NCBI RefSeq assembly: GCF_040581485.1
Contig: NC_090133.1
Coordinates: 3,906,001-3,970,000, forward strand
Reading direction: 5' to 3'
DNA length: 64,000 nt
Source of the DNA: Linepithema humile
Lineage: Eukaryota; Arthropoda; Insecta; Hymenoptera; Formicidae
The translations under genes were made by a program, and so were the position numbers. Each line of letters begins with the position of its first letter. Position 1 is the stretch's first letter. Positions 1 through 12,992 of the stretch are shown here, piece by piece. The notes beneath the pieces are model-generated. The model was not told the origin of the DNA, made no database searches, and was given only the letters and a program-made list of their open reading frames with translations.

Positions 1-3000
1 ATCTTTTGATGCCGACGGGCTCTCGGTAAAGAAGACAAGTCTTCCTTTAAGCAGTATTGTCGCGCGCCGAGAATACAATTCTTTGTATACTCTATTTTGT
101 CGGAATTAGAATCGATATAAGTGCGAAACAATTTTTTATCCTCTGGCGATAATTCATCAAATATAGTTGTTATTTTATTGTTATAAAATATCCATTTTCT
201 CGTGGTAAAATATTGCAGTACTTCGAGTCCAGCTGAAATTCGTTTCTGGAGTTTGACCATACTGTTAGAAAGAACGAAAAGAAAGAAAATAATAAAAATA
301 GATCACATAATATTATGTTATATTAAAAAATATTATGTAATAAGTAATAATTAATGGATAAACATTGTTATAAAGAGTACTCAGAACTTACAATCTTTTT
401 TGTCGAAAAATCAGCATTAAGAAATCGATAAAGTACGCGGGTATGATGTGGAAAAAGAAGACGAATAAATTGTGCACAAATTTGTTGCTACGTATATTGC
501 CGTCAGGATACCAAACCTGTCCATCAAAAGGATATTCGTAATAAACACGCCTACCCAATTCAAGGGTCTCGTCAAATGTCATCTCTGTTATTCTGCCTTG
601 TGTTACATTGAACACGGGTATACTTTTTGATCTATAAATGGATTGACAATTGTAAGCACACAAGAGAGAAATTTAAACATTACAAATCTTTAAATAATTA
701 ATAATATCATTATTTTATATTAAATATGATAAGAAATAGTAGTAGAAAAGAAATAGTTTATAAATTATAGACATATTGCATGTTAAATTTGTTTTAAACA
801 AACAATTAATTTGCAACAAAATTTGAGATAGATATCTATTTATAATTTTACGTAACATAAAAACATTTAAAAACTAGAAATACGCACAAAATGAGTAATC
901 CATACATGTGTATATATTGATTTTTTAATTGTTTTTTTATACGATAGGTCACATAAAATAAATAGAATGTTATCCCATATTGTGTTGCAATTGTCCAAAG
1001 CGAGATTTGAATAACATACTTTGATTTGAATGTTTTTTCGGCATGTTAAATGATGCGAAAAAAAAGAATTGCACAAAGCGGAGTAACATACTTCTCCTGC
1101 TTGGTACCGACTCTGTATGCAATTACAATTAGATTATTAATCGCAATGTCAACCGGTATAGCTTCAATATGATATCTGCCGTTGCAGTGCATTGATCTGA
1201 CGACACCTTTGCCCGCAGCGATGAGCAATCCTACAATACCATTCAGATTGTCCACCCAACCTGGTAACGGTTCTTCTATAGCTGAAAATACTAAACAAAA
1301 TTAAATTAATTTTTTTTTATTTTAATGTATTATATAGTGTACTGGCTTATTCGAGCATATTGCATGCAGATGTGAACAGAAGTTTCTATATTTTTCCCGA
1401 ATTTTTCAGTGTATTGTGCAGATCTGATATAATTTGTGTAACTATCGCGCCGAGAGATTTTTTCTTATAATTACTAAAAATTTATAAAATATACCAATAA
1501 TTACCGATTGATGGCCTGGCAATACAGCAAGGCAGATTAGGATACTCGTTGACCACCAATGTTTCGGCAAGACACTTCGAATACGTGTAACTATTTGGAT
1601 GCGGATGCATTAATCTAGAATTATAACAATAGACAAATACGTTATTGCACAGACATTTTTTATTATTGGATAATTCAATGAGTTATTTAATAAACAATTA
1701 TTTAGTATTTTTAAGTCTTTATTATTTTTTAAATATTTAATTAAATCAGCGCTCGGAATTAGTTGCACATTTTGGGCCGATTCCCGAGACGACGCCTCCT
1801 GTTCCCCCACCACCGCCCGGCTGCTGGCGGCCGAGCCGCCGATAGCTCTGCCTCAGGAGCGTTTTATATAAGAAATAGGCTGGATTGTTGAGACACCTCT
1901 CAGAAAATAGTAATATTTTCTTTGCTACATAAATAATGTTTATTTTCATTAATACATAATATATATATATATTTAATTATTAATGAAAATAAACATTATT
2001 TATGTAGCGAAGAAAATGTTACGATTTCTTGACAGATGCCTAAACAATCCAGCCTATTTCTAATATAAAACGCTCCTGAGGCAGAGCTATCGGCGGCTCG
2101 GCTGCCAGCGGCCGGGCGGTAGTAGGGGAACAGAAGGCGTCGTCTCGGGAATCGGCCCGAAATGTTCAACTAATTCCGAGCGCTGAATTAAATCACTAAA
2201 GAGGTAATTATTTTAATTTTATATCCAGTTTTATGATAAATATACTTATCAATATGTTATTATTAATGATTAATAAGATCGTTAATTTAATTACTTTGGT
2301 GTAAGAAGATCGATAGCTTCTTCGTCCAGCCATTGAACGAGTTTCATGACATGGTGGGGATTATGAGGGGAATCATATGTACATTCGGCAAGTTCCTTTT
2401 GTTCGACGTGACAAAAAGTCGTGCTTACGTGCAGGAAACATTCCAGTTGCTTTATTTGCTTTGCCAAGTCTAGTACTCTTTTTGTACTTATCTGCAGGAT
2501 TAAATCAGATATCATGCATTTTAGATATTGTGTAAAATATTATGCATAAATTTAGGTTTGGAAAACAGATTCACGAAATTAAGTAAGTTTTATATTGCAT
2601 CGGCATTTAAATGTCAACACGTTTTTCATATAAAATTAAATATATAATTAAAGAATACAGAATCTAAATGTACAATGTAATCAGCGTAATGTGTAATAAT
2701 AGTAATAAAGGACTTTTTTCACATAAAAAAGACAAATGCAACAAATGAAACTTTGAGTTATTGACGTTGATTTTTTTAAATTGTAGAACTAATATCTTAC
2801 AGTGTTTAGCTCGATGGCGTCTTTTAATTTCGTATCGAAGCGAGTAGATGCAGCGCAATGAAATACCACATGTACTTCGTTTATCAGACGTTCTCGCTGC
2901 TCTTCAGTGAGACCCAAATTGTCCGAAGTTATGTCGCCGTTTAACGGTATCACTTTTTGAAGGACATTAGGTTTCTCGATTTTAATTCTTTGAAACAACT

Positions 3001-3345
3001 ATAGAAATATCAATAATTATTACCATTATTTGTTATTAATTTACATAATGTGTACTATCATTTGTAAAAGTTTCATACCTGATTTAAAAAATCATGAATT
3101 ATTTAAGATTAAAATTAAGTAATGGAATTCCCACAATATCTTACAGGTAAATCGAATATGTTACTGAGTCGAGTATCGATGTTGTGACCTTTCTTGCTTC
3201 GTATAATGATGTAAATTTTGTCGATTTCCGAGCAAGAATACAGCAACTTTTCCAAGAGAACCTTGCCCATAAAGCCGGAAGCGCCGGTGACAAAAATGGT
3301 CTTGTTTTTGTAATAGGATTGAATTTCGCTCCTTTTCTTGTCCAT
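1..3345 (-). CDS. Fatty acyl-CoA reductase FAR-1, exons 1-7 (3' end outside window)
   Basis: FARs reduce fatty acyl-CoA to fatty alcohol with NADPH, for cuticular lipid, wax or pheromone synthesis, usually on ER or peroxisome membranes (family knowledge). Exons, transcript order: 3345-3145, 2998-2801, 2491-2295, 1614-1505, 1290-1092, 631-392, 261-1. All are bounded by AG/GT in matching phases, except that the last donor lies just outside the window. Residues 21-27 are the NAD(P)-binding GASGFMG; the catalytic YTYSK (Y208, K212) is in exon 4; exon 6 ends in a hydrophobic stretch, FVHNLFVFFFHIIPAY. About 468 of 522 residues are present; only exon 8 is missing. The ATG at 3345 follows a leader-intron acceptor. 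Intron 3 (1615-2294) carries a 441-bp foldback element absent from the paralogues. No frameshift or stop was seen, so the gene is probably functional. Confidence 0.93.
1746..2186. mobile_element. 441-bp foldback MITE in FAR-1 intron 3
   Basis: Two arms of about 200 bp are near-perfect inverted repeats, starting TCAGCGCTCGGAATTAG and ending CTAATTCCGAGCGCTGA, around an AT-rich loop. The flanks repeat ATTAAA. The paralogous FAR-2 site reads uninterrupted TAATTAAATCACTAAAG at 11313-11329, so insertion and target duplication are visible directly. The arms are GC-rich against an AT-rich intron. It encodes no transposase. Confidence 0.9.
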
Positions 3346-3412
3346 TATCACTGAAACACAAAAATTTAAACGTTATAACATTACAGACAACATAGGATAC
3401 AACATATATGCA

Positions 3413-3494
3413 TATATAAAGAATACATGAATTTTTGTGATACCTTATCTTTGTGATACGTTCATTCCGTTAAAATTCATGTATTCTTTATATA
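3413..3494. repeat. Hairpin with 23-bp perfect stem in FAR-1 leader intron
   Basis: TATATAAAGAATACATGAAT plus three bases (3413-3435) is the exact reverse complement of 3472-3494. A second copy is at 12911-12992 before FAR-2. It is absent in front of FAR-3. It is probably a small MITE fixed before the FAR-1/FAR-2 duplication. Confidence 0.75.
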
Positions 3495-3562
3495 TTTTAT
3501 ATAAGTTGTATGTTATATGTTATGTTATATGTCGTTGTTGAAATTAAAGTTTTAATTGTATC

Positions 3563-3564
<2 letters not shown>

Positions 3565-3613
<49 letters not shown>
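3565..3613. repeat. (TA)n microsatellite
   Basis: About 24 uninterrupted TA units. FAR-2 has only a few units at the paralogous site near 13063, so the tract expanded in one copy. Confidence 0.95.
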
Positions 3614-3617
<4 letters not shown>

Positions 3618-4556
3618 ATAAATGTAAAAAGAATGATAGAAATACAATAAACGAGCAAATAGTTTTACTATTGAAAAATAGAAGATCCTGTAATTAATTT
3701 GAATCGTCTGTGTTACTAATATAAAATAATAGATAGCATTTAAAATTTCGAGATTTTTATTTATTTGTTTGTCTTTTAATTTGTCTTCTTTTTTAATCAT
3801 TTAATTTTTTCGTGTTTGTTATCGGTTACAACATATATATGTGTATATGTTGTGGCGCGTTGTAGCAATTATTTATAAGGGTGTAATGTAAAAGGGGTAT
3901 CTTTGCAATAACTTTAGTAAGCTTTGTCATTTGATTAGAACTTTGCTTTTTAAAGACTTGACGACATTAACGTGACATTTTTATTTTTACTTTTTTACGA
4001 TGATTGCGCAACGCAAGCGCAGCATCAACGATGCATCATGCAGCGCGGAGCATATAGTGCGATATTCACGGATCATTTCTGAAAGATGCGGTTTCGAAAC
4101 ATAAAATCATTTCCTATAGTTGAATTTAGCGTAAAAAATTCAATAACTTTTGTTATTACACAAAAATCTTGAAATTCGTAAAAATAATAACAAGGAGATA
4201 AATTAAAAAATATAAAATTTTTATAAAAATCCAGCTGCGCGGTTATAAAGCCCGTAAAATACCATAAAATTTTTATTTAAAACATTTTTTTATACTTTTT
4301 ACAGTTTTAACGATATTTTGTCAAAACCAAATAAAATAAACCACTTCAGCTTGTAGAAATTGTTTCAACCCCTAAACGTGCGAGAACGCAAAAAAATATA
4401 CGTGTCTCTTATTTTGAGATACTCTACAACATATTCAAAACTCATCAAAATTGAAGGAGGACAACTCTGTCACTTTCTCGTTAGCAAAAGGTTACGCAAA
4501 AATCGGCAATAATTTGAATGCAAAATAATGATATAATACAAAAATATACTGGATAC

Positions 4557-4720
4557 CTGTTGGTGTTGCACACGTTCGATTGAATCCTATGGTTTAATTC
4601 TGTTATCACTTGCAATTAATGTAATGTTTTGTTTCACTTTTGCTATTTTGTGAGAATAGATCCTGTGTACTCCGTGCTCACAAACTTAATGAGCTTCGTT
4701 GTAATCCGTGATGAAATATG
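4557..4720 (-). other. Probable non-coding leader exon of FAR-1
   Basis: The segment ends in CAACAG followed by a GTATCC donor at 4556-4551. It recurs upstream of FAR-2 and FAR-3 with the donor conserved. The next acceptor (TGTTTCAG) lies 6-10 nt before the FAR-1 ATG, so a leader intron of about 1.2 kb is likely. The upstream boundary is not determined. Confidence 0.55.
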
Positions 4721-6179
4721 TACTGTTGTAGAATGACTTGTCAATCTTTTTTTCTTTTCTTCTGTTTCTCTCTGTTCCTTTTCCCACATAGTTGACACTA
4801 CAACAAAAAATTTTATGCGTTTCGTTCTTGCTAGAGGCAAAAAGCTCGCTTCTAATCGCAAGACAAATTGGTTTTTTTTCATTTTCACGTTCCTATAAAC
4901 AATTCATGAACATTTCATGAACGTCATCGTTCTTAGATGCGCGTAAAACTATCGAAGGACGCTGTATGCCATTACATCTCGACTGTTGATGAATCCGGAA
5001 TATGCAAAATCTGGTTAAATTTTATCTACTTGTCGATTTTGTAGGATATTTAAAAATAGTATCAAAATACTAAACTTTCTAAAACTTTGTTTTTTTTGTA
5101 AAAGTTTGATGGATTGAATTTGTATAAATCTTGTTTTTTACGCAAAAAGTAACTAAAAAATAGATATAATAAAAATGTTAGTGTTCACTTTGTCTTGAAC
5201 AAATAAATAAGAGGAAAGAAATATTACGTTGTTCTAATTGTTTTATTATAATTATAATTATAATTTATATAATTTATATAATTTAATTTATTATAATTAT
5301 AATTATAATTATAATTATTATAAATGTAAAATAATATAAAAATTATTTATTTATTTTCACTTATATTTTATTTTTTCATATATTCTTTTAGATTTATATA
5401 AGAATAATATTATTTTAAAGAAAAGCGTTTGAGCTAGTGAATAGAAAATAATAAAATAAAGTAGTCATGCATAATGTATTGATGATAATCTATCTTGATA
5501 TCTATGATATTTATCTTATGATGTCATTTTCTTGGAAAATACGAGGAGTCCGTAATAAATGCAATTATTACATCATTACACAATATAAAGAAAGAAAAAA
5601 ATATTTAAACTTATGCACTTGCACACGCTTATTAGTATTATTTAACCTTTGATTTTTGCGTCAGTCTTCTATTAACGACGTAGAATGTACTTCACATTTA
5701 CTATAATAAATTATATTTAATCGATATTTTTAATGACGTTTCTTTCTTTCTTATAACATAAAGATAGTGCGCATTTACAAAGTATAATCTTGCTTTGCAA
5801 CAAATAGATGAATGTTGAAATGTAAAAACTTTTAAAGAATTGAGTTTTATGTCAAAATAAAGAATTATTTTGTTCGCTCTATTTCAAGGACTTATATCTA
5901 TGTTCAGCAAGCAGATTGTAGTTATTGTTTTAAAAATATTATATTTGTGTTATGTTGCGTGTAAACTTAACTTTTTTCTCATATTTTCAATAAATAGTTT
6001 GACGTAGAAATCTGAAATATAAATCTACTTATTGTTTTATTAATCTTAATAATTTATTTTTAATTTTTAAATAGAATCCACTATTAAAATTCATATCAAA
6101 TATCACCTTTATAATTAAAAAATAATTTTTTTTTTTATGTAATAATTCTTTTACGTAAAACATATTCTTAATAATATGA
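4721..6179. other. FAR-1/FAR-2 spacer, no gene recognised
   Basis: Non-coding and alignable with the FAR-2 upstream spacer at about 15360-16660. It contains a low-complexity TTATAA tract at 5240-5330 that is missing from the other copy. Open frames here are short and not conserved between the copies. Confidence 0.7.
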
Positions 6180-6366
6180 AGAAAAATCCTTTACTAGCGC
6201 TTTGTGTCACACTGTTGCATTTATCACGGCATTTGTTACAGCTTCATTTATTTCTCCGCGATAATGTAACAAGTGTATATAAAAGTTAGTTTTTTTGATA
6301 AGTCATTATTGTGCTGCGTTATTCTCACTATCGTAGTTTGTAATTAATCACCAAAAGAGATCTAAT
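6180..6366 (+). promoter_or_regulatory. Candidate plus-strand TATA promoter and first exon, copy 1
   Basis: TATATAAAAG at 6276-6285 is followed by about 80 conserved bases ending in a good donor (CTAAT/GTAAGC, boundary 6366). The block is strongly conserved in the second spacer (16680-16915), including TATA box and donor. No downstream coding exon was found, so the promoter reading is inference. Confidence 0.35.
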
Positions 6367-7027
6367 GTAAGCTGACAATTTTTAATACGTCTTCTTTTTG
6401 TTAGTAATTTACTACACGTGTGGCCTGAGTATGTTTTTTCTTATGGTTTGCATTCTTTTTCTTAAACAAAATTTTATTCCACGTCTATGACCCAAGACGA
6501 AACAGGCATATATAAGATGTTTAATAGATTATATAAGCTATATATGAGTCAGATATAAACTAAAATATTTAATTTGAAAATACACATATTGTTTATAACA
6601 CCATACATCTAACTAAAAGAAAATGTCATATACTTTTTTCGTTTTTATTCTTATGTATTTATAAATCGCGACAAAACATTTGACAGAATTTTATTTACCT
6701 CTTTCTGCGCCGCATAATGTAGAAAAGGTAGAAAAAAGAATCAGGACGAAGTACGCAATATACAGAATCCTGTCCCGAATCATATAGATCGTTTAAAATA
6801 AAATTTTTTATATACGTTTTACAAAATGATAAATTTTACTGACAATCTCAGCAATACCAAGGAAAAATTGTGAGGCATATTTTTATTAATTTTACAAAAA
6901 AGATTGAAATATCCATGAAATATACATATATTTTTATTTGTTACATATTTATATTTGACAAATTAATATAATATATGTTTATATAATAAATATCATATAA
7001 TAAAATATAATAAATTCTTTATTCCCA

Positions 7028-7908
7028 CACTGAGAAAAATATCCAGCGACTCTAATCGGAAAAAACCGTTTGAACATCTTATCCGATTGATTTTGATTGG
7101 ATTTAGGGCTATCCGATGAAATGATAGATGCCTTTATCCGATGAAATAAAATTTCCAATGAAATATGAACGGATAATGAGCTGCGATTTACTTATCCGTT
7201 TAAATTGATATATAATATGATCGGACATTGCACTTGATCGGATAAAAATAAGGTATTTTTTCCGATCAAGCTGAATGTCCAATCTAATGTACTATATCCG
7301 ATTAAAATATTATCCGATAAAGTGTAATATCCGATGAAATACAATTTATCCGTTCAGAAGTCCGATGAAATACATGTGTACACATTTCGAAGTCGCACTG
7401 GTAACTCGATTGTGATTGGTCGTGCTAACAGTCGTACCGATGGGCCCAGCGTGCATGAGCCTGTACTCTATTGTCTCGTGTTCGTCATCGAAGCAGCGTG
7501 AAGGCAGTGTGACGCAATATTGTGTGCAATATTTTGTATATAATAGTGTATTACGTGTCAATTATTAAGAAGTGAAAGAAATGAATTGTAATACAGTTAG
7601 AACTGTTCTTGAAGAACTCAAAGTAGAAGAAGAAGTAATACAAATTAATATTAATATTAATTGGTATATTTAAGGGGAAAATTCCGATCAGATTCCGATC
7701 AGATTCCGATTAGATCTATTGATCGGACATAATATAATCGGACTATTCGTTCAAAAAGTAACAAACGGATATTTTCTAATCGGATATTTTTGATCGGTTA
7801 TTTCAGTCTTCATCGGTTATTTTTTCCGATTGAAGAGATCGATAATATCCGTTTGTTACTTTTTGAATGGATTTTCCGATCAATTTTAACCGGATTTTTC
7901 TCTCAGTG
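7028..7908. mobile_element. 881-bp CACTG-ended non-autonomous element, copy 1
   Basis: The ends are CACTGAGAAAAATATCC and GGATTTTTCTCTCAGTG. Both arms are packed with short direct and inverted ATCGGATA-type motifs, which resemble subterminal transposase-binding repeats of CACTA/CMC elements. The FAR-2 spacer has the empty site near 18455. A 71-aa and a 32-aa frame inside are identical or nearly so in both copies but resemble no transposase. Superfamily assignment is tentative. Confidence 0.85.
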
Positions 7909-8388
7909 CAAGCAACACACATTTTTATGTATGTATATCATGACTGCAGTGAATATATTCATAAATATATGCGTACTATATGAAATGCAGTAATACATTT
8001 TTATTGAATTACAAATAAACTTGTACACATATGTTTCGCCAATCAAAGTCAGTAATCTTTTTAAAATAGCACACCTTCACTTTTTGGTTGAACTAATATA
8101 GATCATCCAATTTTATAATTTTCACAATCAAGTTTTTGTCTCTATTTTAAAATTATATCTAATATCAACAGTCACAATAAAGTATTTACATTGATAATAT
8201 ATTGAAATTACCTTCCAGCCTGTAATATGTGTTCTATGGAATAAAGTTACAAGTAGCTCAAAAAACTCTAAACAAATTATTGGATTATAAAGTCAAAAGG
8301 AGTGTCAAATGGATTATCCTTCTGCTTTTTGTTAGTTGCATTGTAAATTATGTATGTATGTTGCGGTAAACATAAAAAGAATGCGTTC

Positions 8389-11300
8389 TTATAAATGTGC
8401 CTGCTCCACAAATCCGCCTATAATCGGTAGCAATTTCAATTTCTCCGTGATGTAATCCAGACTGATTTTCATTATCTCAAAGTTGTTGTAAATATAATAT
8501 GATATACCGAAATAAAATAGGTACACTGTTGTAATATGAACAACATACATTCTGAAACATACAAATTTTACATATACGATGAATTTTATGATAGCAAATT
8601 TTCGACAAGTTGCATACAAATAAAAAAAAAATAAAAAATTAAAATATATAATTTAAGTCAATTTTAGTTAAATTTTAATGTTATTGATGCAAATTTAATT
8701 TAATGTAAATAAATTTTAATTAAACTTTGCAAATTTAATTTTTAATGAGATTTAATTTTTAGTAAATCTACAAATTTGGTAAATATTTTTTTTTAATTTT
8801 TAGTAAAGTATATTTGACTGCTACTGTATTGCGATTAGACGTAAAAATTCAATGCAAGCTGAAATAGAAAATAGAAATGTATGTGCAGCGTCAGAAGGGA
8901 ACATTTAAACGAGAGAAATATTTAAACAACGTTAGTTCTTTTTACTATTTTCTTTCATCCTAACTTTCACATATTACGCTTATATTAATGATCTTATCTC
9001 ACAATGAAAATTCAGTTTCTCTTGAGAATACGCAATTGTCGTTCAAGAAATGTAGAAACTTCTTACGAATATCAAGATTACGCAAGGTATGTTTAACTGT
9101 ATTCACCATTCTTCTATTTATTGAAACCTTCAAACATTGTTTCGCATTTTAAACATTTCTAAACTGCGACTGAATAAATTTTGTGGAACTGTTTTTTTTG
9201 CACAGAAACATATAACATAGAATAAATTTATGCAAAATATACTCACATTTTTTGATGCCGACGGGCTCTCGGCAAGGAAGATAAGTCTTCTTTCATGCAG
9301 TATTGTCGAGCACCCAGAACAAGAGTCTTCAAATACTCCGTTTTGTCAGTATTAGCTTCGACATAAGTGCGAAACATTTTTTTGTCCTCTGGCAACATTT
9401 CGTCGAACATAGTTAATACCTTACGATTATGAAATATCCATTCCTTCGTGGTAAAATATTCCAGTACTACGAGCCCATGTGAAATTCGTTTCTGGATTCT
9501 GACCATACTGTTAGAAAGAACGAAAAGAAAGAAGATAACAAATAAAATAGATCACATAATATTATGTCATTATATAAAACATTATAAAAAACATTATGTA
9601 ATGAGTAATGATTAATGGATAAACATTTTTATAAAGAGTACTCAGAACTTACAATCTTTTTTGTCGGAATATCAGCATCAAGAAGTCGATAAGGTATGCG
9701 GGTATAATGTGAAAAAAGAAGACGAATAAATTGTGCACAAATTTGTTGCTACGTATATTGCCGTCAGGATACCAAATCTGTCCTTCAAAAGGATATTTGA
9801 AAAAAACACGCCTACCCATTTCAAGTATCTCACCGAATTTGGCCTCTGTTATTCTGCCTTGCGTTACGTTGAACACGGGTATACTCTTTGATCTATAAAT
9901 GGATTGTAAGCTGGCAAAAGAGAAATTTAAACGTTACGAATTTTTTCAAAATTAATAATATTATTATTTTATATTAAATATTATAAGAAATAGTAGTAGA
10001 AAAGAAATAGTTTATAAATTATAGACATATTGCATATTAAATTTACTTCAAACAATTAATTTGCAACAAAATTTGAGATAGATATCTACTTATAATTTTA
10101 CGTAACATAAAAACATTTAAAAACTAGAAATACGCACAAAATGAATAATTCTTACATGTGTATATATTGATTTTTTTATTTTTTTTTATATTTTAAGCAC
10201 ATAAAATAATAAATAAAATGTTATCTCATATTGTGTTGCAATTGTTCAAAGCGAGCTTTGAATAACATACTCTGATTTGAATATTTTTTCGGTATGTTTA
10301 ATAATGCAAAAAAAAAATTGCACATTGCGGAATTACATACTTTTCCTGCTTGGTACCGACTCTGTATGCAATTACAATTAAATTATTAATTGCAATGTCA
10401 ACCGGTATAATTTCAGCATGATAACTGTCATTGCAGTGCATTGATCTGACGACACCTTTGCCCGCAGCGACAAGCAATCCTATAGGACTATTCAGATTGT
10501 CCACCCAACCTGGTAACGGCTCTTTTATAGCTGGTAATACTAAACAAATTTAAATTATTTTTTTTTTATTTTAATGTATTCTATATTGTACTGGCTTATT
10601 CGAGCAAATTGCATGCAGACGTGAACAGAAATTCTGTATTTTTCCCGAGTTTTTTAGTGCATTGTGCAGATCTGTTAAAATTTGTGTGTATATCGCGCCG
10701 AGAGATTTTCTCTTATGATTTCTGAATGTTGGAAGTTTTTAATTTTTATCATATAAGTGGATTTATTCAGTGAAACACTTATCGGATAAAAAAGAAAAGT
10801 ATATTTCTAACAAAAAGTTAATATACAGTTCTTACACGTTTCACACAATTTTAATTCTTTTTTCGCTAAAAAGTGATTTTGCCTATCACTTTTACTCTAG
10901 GAACGCTCACAGACGTTAGGCCGACGTCCTACACGTCACCGCAACTATAAATGTACACACGTCAGTGTATACACATGCACCCTATTTCTTTTAGAAGAGG
11001 GAAAACTCTCAGCGCTTTATTTAAAAATAAGATTACCAAATTCAACACTGAAAAATTATAAAATATACCAATAATTACCGAGTGATGGTCTCACAATGCA
11101 GCAAGACAGATTAGGATACTCGTTTACCACCAATGTTTCAGCAAGACACTTCGAATACGTGTAGCTATTTGGATGCGGATGCATCAATCTAGAATTATAA
11201 CAATAGACAAATACGTTATTGCACAGACATTTTTTATTATTGGATAATTCAATGAGTTATTTAATAAACAATTATTTAGTATTTTTGAGTCTTTATAATT

Positions 11301-12841
11301 TTTTTAATATTTAATTAAATCACTAAAGAAATAATTATTTTATAATTTTATTTTATAATTAGTTTTATAATAAATATACTAATCAATATGTTATTATTAA
11401 TGATTAATAAGATCGTTAATTTAATTACTTTGGTGTAAGAAGATCGATAGCTTCTTCGTCCAGCCATTGAACGATTTTCATAACATCGTGGGGATTATGA
11501 GGGGAATCATATATACGTTCGGCAAGTTCCTCTTGTTCGACGTGACTAAAAGTCGTGCTTACGTGCAGGAAACCTTCCAGTTGCTTCATTTGCTTTGCCA
11601 AGTCCAGTACTCTTTTTGTACTTATCTGCAGGATTAAATCAGATATCATGCATTTTAGATATTGTGTAAAATATTATGCATAAATTTAGGTTTGGAAAAT
11701 AGATTCGCGAAATTAAGTAAGTTTTATTTGCTTTGGCATTTAAATGTCAACACGTTTTTTATATAACGTTAAGTATATAATTCATGAATACAAAATCTAA
11801 ATGTAAGTACGGTGTAATCAGCACAACGTAAAGACATTTTTTCAAATAAAAAAAAAAAAACAAATGTAACCTTAAGTTATTGACGTTGATTTTTTTAAAT
11901 TGTAGAGCTAATATCTTACAGTGTTCATCTCGATGGCGTCTTTTAATTTCAAATCGAAGCGAGTAGATGCAGCGCAATGAAATACCACATGTACTTCGTT
12001 TATCAGACGTTCTCGCTGCTCTTCAGTGAGACCCAAATTGTCCGAAGTTATGTCGCCGTTTAACGGTATCACTTTTTGAAGGACATTAGGTTTCTCCATT
12101 TTGATTCTTTGAAACAACTATAGAAATATCAATAATTATCACCATTATTTGTTATTAATTTACATAATGTGTACTATCATTCGTAAAAGTTTCATACCTG
12201 ATTTAAAAAATCATGAATTATTTATGATTAAAATTAAGTAATAAATTTTTATGGTAGCAAAAATTATAGTTGTAATTAGAAGATTATTATAGAATAATAT
12301 AAACATAAACATTATTATAAATATGTTAAACTTAAGTGTCTTTAAAAATTAAAAAAAGGGAATACTAAATTAATAAAATCATGTAAATAAAATCACTAAA
12401 TTTTGTAAACTAATTATGATTATTGCAAATCTTTTTTTGTTGTTTTAATATTATTGTGTAATAATTAATAATTGATTACTAAGTAAATATAAAATTTAAT
12501 TAAGTGTTAAAAAATATAACAAATGTAGCTTAAGGTACAAATATATTGCGACATTTGCAAATATTCGAAATGCATATCATGATATTTTGTTACGCGACAT
12601 TAGATAAAAAAGAGTTAACGGGATTCCCACAATATCTTACAGGTAAATCGAATATGTTGCTGAGTCGAATATCGATGTTATGACCTTTTTTGCTCCGTAT
12701 AAGGATGTAAATTTTGTCGATTTCTGAGCAACAGTACAGCAGCTTTTCCAATAGGACCTTGCCCATAAAGCCGGAAGCGCCGGTGATAAAAATGGTTTTG
12801 TCTCTGTAATAAGATTGAATTTCGCTCCTTTTTGTGTCCAT
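8389..12841 (-). CDS. Fatty acyl-CoA reductase FAR-2, complete
   Basis: Complete tandem paralogue of FAR-1. Exons: 12841-12641, 12117-11920, 11625-11429, 11188-11079, 10539-10341, 9892-9653, 9507-9247, 8551-8389. They sum to 1569 nt, 522 aa plus stop, within the usual FAR length. An N-terminal Rossmann fold (GASGFMG, residues 21-27) is followed by the YxxxK site (208-212), a hydrophobic segment near 354-378, and a C-terminal domain across exons 7-8 with a second hydrophobic stretch (YVVHITTVYLFYFG) before the end. Intron 4 contains a 321-bp solo LTR and the leader region a 1.08-kb DNA element; both are absent from the other copies. For exon 5 I chose the upstream of two in-frame acceptors 9 nt apart because FAR-3 has only that one. 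Confidence 0.95.
10727..11047. mobile_element. Solo LTR, 321 bp, in FAR-2 intron 4
   Basis: It starts TGTTGGAAG, ends TTCAACA, and is flanked by CTGAA on both sides (10722-10726 and 11048-11052). FAR-1 and FAR-3 lack it at the same intron position. An internal ACTATAAATG may be the LTR TATA box. A 5-bp duplication fits BEL/Pao or Copia elements (family knowledge). There are no internal retroelement genes. Confidence 0.82.
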
Positions 12842-12910
12842 TATCGCTGAAACATCACAAAATTTAAACGTTATAACGTTACATACAACATAAGATACAA
12901 CATATGAGCA

Positions 12911-12992
12911 TATATAAAGAATACATGAATTTTTGTGATACCTTATCTTTGTGATACGTTCATTCTGTTAAAATTCATGTATTCTTTATATA
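12911..12992. repeat. Hairpin with 23-bp stem in FAR-2 leader intron
   Basis: Paralogous copy of the hairpin at 3413-3494, with arms at 12911-12933 and 12970-12992. Confidence 0.75.

Noticed and set aside
1746..1949. 67-codon frame with GGGGG stretch
   Set aside because: It is one arm of the foldback element; no start context or homologue.
4643..4888. 81-codon frame upstream of FAR-1
   Set aside because: The frame is not kept in the paralogous leaders at 14.1 and 28.3 kb, so it is leader RNA.
7346..7561. 71-codon frame conserved in two copies (second at 17557)
   Set aside because: Conservation follows from recent transposition of the element; the sequence is not transposase-like.
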